Under the pieces are notes generated by a model. It did no database searches, was not told where the DNA came from, and saw nothing but the letters and a program-made list of their open reading frames with translations. From positions 3,286,001 through 3,350,000 of the forward strand of contig CP170506.1 of NCBI GenBank assembly GCA_042691655.1: a DNA stretch of 64,000 nt. Reading direction: 5' to 3'. Shown here piece by piece: positions 62,101-64,000 of the stretch. A program made the translations under genes and the position numbers. Positions within the stretch are counted from its first letter, which is position 1, and each line of letters opens with the position of its first letter. The stretch is from UBA695 sp042691655. Lineage in GTDB: Bacteria; Verrucomicrobiota; Verrucomicrobiia; Chthoniobacterales; Chthoniobacteraceae.

Positions 62101-64000
62101 CCAACGCCTTGACCAAGAGCGGCGCGGGCACGTTGATCCTCAACGGCACGAACACTTATAGCGGGGCCACCTATGTGGATGCGGGTAAACTGGTGGTCAA
62201 CGGCGATTCCTCGTCCGCCAAAGGGGCCATATCCGTGCTGGGTGGCGCATCCTTGGGAGGCCAGGGAACCATTGGCGGTGTGGTGACCCTTGCCGCCAGT
62301 CCTTTTACGGCCAGCCAGGGGGCAATCGACCTCACCGATGGGAGTATTGGCACGCTCACGCTGAGTAATACCGGAACCGCGCTGATCGTCGGGGGAACCA
62401 GCGCTCAAAACAGCATCAATTCGTCGAATTTGACCTTCGAACTCGGCAACACCGCCGATAAGATCAGCCTCTCCAGCGGCAAAATATCCATTTTAGGCGG
62501 CGGCGCGACAGTGAACATTACCGGCCTGGGCATTACCTCCACCACCGGAAATCAGCAGACGTTGATTTATGCCGCGGGCGGGGTGGCTTCCGGGAGTTTC
62601 AGCAGCTTCACGCTCGGCACCACCAGCGGCAACTTTGGCGGCTATACCGTGGCGCTCGCCTATGATTCCACGCACCTATACCTCACGGAAACCGCCAACG
62701 CTGCGGTGGCGAATGCCTACTGGACGGGGACCAATGACGGGAACTGGACAACGTTTACCGGCGGCAACGCGAACGTCAGCAACTGGGCCACTGATGCGCT
62801 CGGGAGCACTGCCACGCAGAAGCCGGGCGCGGGCACCAACGTGATCTTCAACGGTGCGGCGGCGGCGACCACCCTCGGGGCGGACTTCACCATCAACAGC
62901 TTGAATTTCACGGCGGCCAGCGGCGCGGTTTCCATCGGCGGCACCAATGCGCTGACCATCCAGGCGTCTGGAACCAACGGCCATAACGCTGGGATCGGCA
63001 TCCAAGTCGATGCCGGTTCCGCAGCCCATACCGTCAATAGCAACGTGGTTCTCGGGGCCAACCAGACTTGGAATATCGCGAACTCCACGGCCAATGCCTT
63101 TACGGTGAAGGGCGGGATCAGCGGGGCTTATGGATTGACCAAGAGCGGCGCTGGCCTTCTGGTGCTGGATGGCGCTAACACCTACAGCGGGGCCACCTCG
63201 GTGACCGCTGGTGAACTCCAGGTCAATGGTTCCCTGGCCGCATCAAGTGCGGTGAATGTCAATAACGCGACCTTGTCGGGCTCCGGAACCGTGGGCGGCG
63301 CAACCAGCGTTACCAGCGGCACAGTCAGGGGCGACGGCCTGACATTGGGAGCCACCACGCTCGACGGTGCGAGTACGCTGAGCGGCTACAACATTGCCAG
63401 CAGCGTATCGGTGCATAGCGGCACCACGTCGTTGAGCGGTACGACCAAATCCATTGGCACACTTTCGGTTTCTGCGAATGCCACGTTGAACGCCAACGGC
63501 ACGATTGACGGGAGCGCAACCATTATCGGCTTGCTGAAGGGCAACAGTACGGTGACGGGCAATCTTTCATTGGTTGGCGGCACGCTCGCCTCCGGCAATA
63601 GCCCCGGGATCACAACGGTTCAGGGCAACTACACCATGGACGCTTCCTCCACGTTGGTTGCGGAAGTGCGCGGATCGGTGGCGGGAATCTCCTATGACCA
63701 AGTTAAGGTTTCCGGAAACGTCTCGCTTGCCGGCACGCTGGACCTTACCACACTAAGTGGCTTGACCCAGGGCAGCCCAATTACCCTCATCGACAACACT
63801 GGCAACGGCACAACAAGCGAATACTTCTCGACGATCCTAACGAGCGATTCCATTTACACCCTCACGTCGAACGCTGACTATACATTCAGTGTGGGCGGGG
63901 TGGAATATCTCCTGAGCTATAAGTCCAGCAGCGAGCGCGATGGCATTAACAATGACGTGACCCTAACGGTGGTTCCCGAACCGGGCACTTGGGCGATGTT
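59130..64000 (+). CDS. Very large PEP-CTERM protein with autotransporter-type beta-strand repeats (3' end outside window)
   Basis: At least 1623 residues run without a stop from a GTG at 59130 to the window end; I checked the frame at several points. A signal peptide (VCAVVITTLAFLPGRSASAA) precedes TSSWVGADGADWNTSTNWSA. Repeats of the form LTKTGAGTWILTGANTYNG recur at least three times. Near residue 1195 (from about 62711) a second passenger-like start appears (AYWTGTNDGNWTTFTGG), so the protein looks like two units joined. The window ends in VVPEPGTWAM, the start of a PEP-CTERM signal. Its last roughly 220 residues closely match those of the gene at 12047. Confidence 0.88.
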   Translation, partial: MKTSPITSSFVKTPQLVLTRHLWAAPRSLGVCAVVITTLAFLPGRSASAATSSWVGADGADWNTSTNWSATKPGSADTALINTAVSTLANASGNNQSVSSITFDTNSSTMTVGSTGGNQLILSNNGKITLASTLVGSGKTITINSPLVLTPASSTTAGAYSFVNSNTDSSNTLVFGGSISSAVTSTATTLTLDGVNTGNNTISGVISNGSATTFALTKTGAGTWILTGANTYNGVTTINAGTLAFSGNGTLASTAGITLGLGATLTINNTAGIVSNRLNNQKVTISTGASGNPAVATLNYISGEGDNAEKIGTLQLNSGGITGVTNINLVANTTGTTALTIANISRGVGSTVVVSGSNLGKGTGAGYANLYLTTPSSTDTYGGGGAAGSTTISIASYILGQDTALTGDDQYGFVTVSSAATSNGMRLLSSSEYASTITGGTSVLNNVNLTSTISGLSGNTTINSLRLASGGGVTNSGTLVLNSGAILALTGNTGISNGTLFAGSTGNQELVVQTIGDTVISSNITSKGVTKSGSGTLTLSGTVNSTSNFCVNSGNLTETSTGVLNLGANALTLTSSGTSLVILAGSNSYTGATTANAGVILNLRNNAAIGTSTLTANMGSTVQLQGGINVTGSTLTLVGYGAAGQNGALVNVSGTNSYAGAIANIGNGSVNGNWISSDAGLLQFTNTASFYVGSRGLSLTGAGNGTIAGAIVYHSGDGGVYKYGPGTWTLTGANTATAAWGVYGGTLQIGDGTSGSLASGSSVVVIGAAGVGAGTLNFKEAAGATQTTGSLTFAAGDGTVQSTYGGSGTTSLTFTNLLARTAGATGNFVVSNGVNGTSNKIALTQVAGVATSTGTLLDKGYFFGGNSYAAYDTGGYLRAYNYATDTGGVTTSGGATFGATTAASNVQMTGDITAQTSGTINTLNLNGNNNLTLASGTLVVNGILKSGNIAGGSTISGGAGLSAASGAELVVRTDGANDTLTINSGILANGANALTKSGAGTLILNGTNTYSGATYVDAGKLVVNGDSSSAKGAISVLGGASLGGQGTIGGVVTLAASPFTASQGAIDLTDGSIGTLTLSNTGTALIVGGTSAQNSINSSNLTFELGNTADKISLSSGKISILGGGATVNITGLGITSTTGNQQTLIYAAGGVASGSFSSFTLGTTSGNFGGYTVALAYDSTHLYLTETANAAVANAYWTGTNDGNWTTFTGGNANVSNWATDALGSTATQKPGAGTNVIFNGAAAATTLGADFTINSLNFTAASGAVSIGGTNALTIQASGTNGHNAGIGIQVDAGSAAHTVNSNVVLGANQTWNIANSTANAFTVKGGISGAYGLTKSGAGLLVLDGANTYSGATSVTAGELQVNGSLAASSAVNVNNATLSGSGTVGGATSVTSGTVRGDGLTLGATTLDGASTLSGYNIASSVSVHSGTTSLSGTTKSIGTLSVSANATLNANGTIDGSATIIGLLKGNSTVTGNLSLVGGTLASGNSPGITTVQGNYTMDASSTLVAEVRGSVAGISYDQVKVSGNVSLAGTLDLTTLSGLTQGSPITLIDNTGNGTTSEYFSTILTSDSIYTLTSNADYTFSVGGVEYLLSYKSSSERDGINNDVTLTVVPEPGTWAM

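Overview
The window reads as chromosomal DNA of a member of the Verrucomicrobiota, GC-rich by eye. The taxon call rests on three four-gene 'Verru_Chthon' cassettes (proteins A-D, a set named from this phylum), several PEP-CTERM proteins built from autotransporter-type beta-strand repeats, and Verrucomicrobial-style LacI regulators. I cannot assign a genus.

Bases 1-10.1 kb are ordinary housekeeping sequence: the end of an NADPH glutamate synthase small chain, a phosphopentomutase-like protein that has lost its active site, ribBA-ribH-nusB-ftsY, an inositol-monophosphatase-family gene, ispF, then on the other strand larC, hisA and a lipoprotein gene. Two intergenic inverted-repeat elements lie here. 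A broken IS110-type transposase (10.3-10.8 kb) marks the start of accessory DNA.

Bases 10.9-32.8 kb form one carbohydrate-linked locus. It holds a LacI-type regulator, an acetylesterase/GH42/GH36 operon, a secreted lectin-like protein leading the first Verru_Chthon cassette and an MFS transporter, a heparinase II/III-family lyase, and a PEP-CTERM giant. Four copies of an invariant 10-mer (AACTGAGTAA) precede the four structural transcription units. In each case it lies exactly 13 nt before a TTG that starts a plausible -35 hexamer. The copy next to lacI also overlaps lacI's own predicted promoter. I read this as a compact regulon with an activator-like layout.

Bases 33.2-64 kb form a second accessory half without that box: a GH130 mannosylglucose phosphorylase divergent from a second LacI-type regulator, a PEP-CTERM protein, an acetylesterase, a beta-helix protein, a Gfo/Idh/MocA oxidoreductase and cassette 2. 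A scar of mobile-element fragments follows (P4-type primase end, IS630 remnant), then a third acetylesterase, cassette 3, and a giant divergent PEP-CTERM protein cut by the window edge.

The most interesting reading is that each Verru_Chthon cassette looks like a minor-pseudopilin set (GspH/I/J/K-like: three proteins with prepilin FxxxE sites plus one large GspK-like protein). Each cassette is embedded with its own polysaccharide enzymes and its own repeat-rich PEP-CTERM surface protein. This suggests interchangeable, substrate-specific tips for a type II secretion or type IV pilus-like machine.
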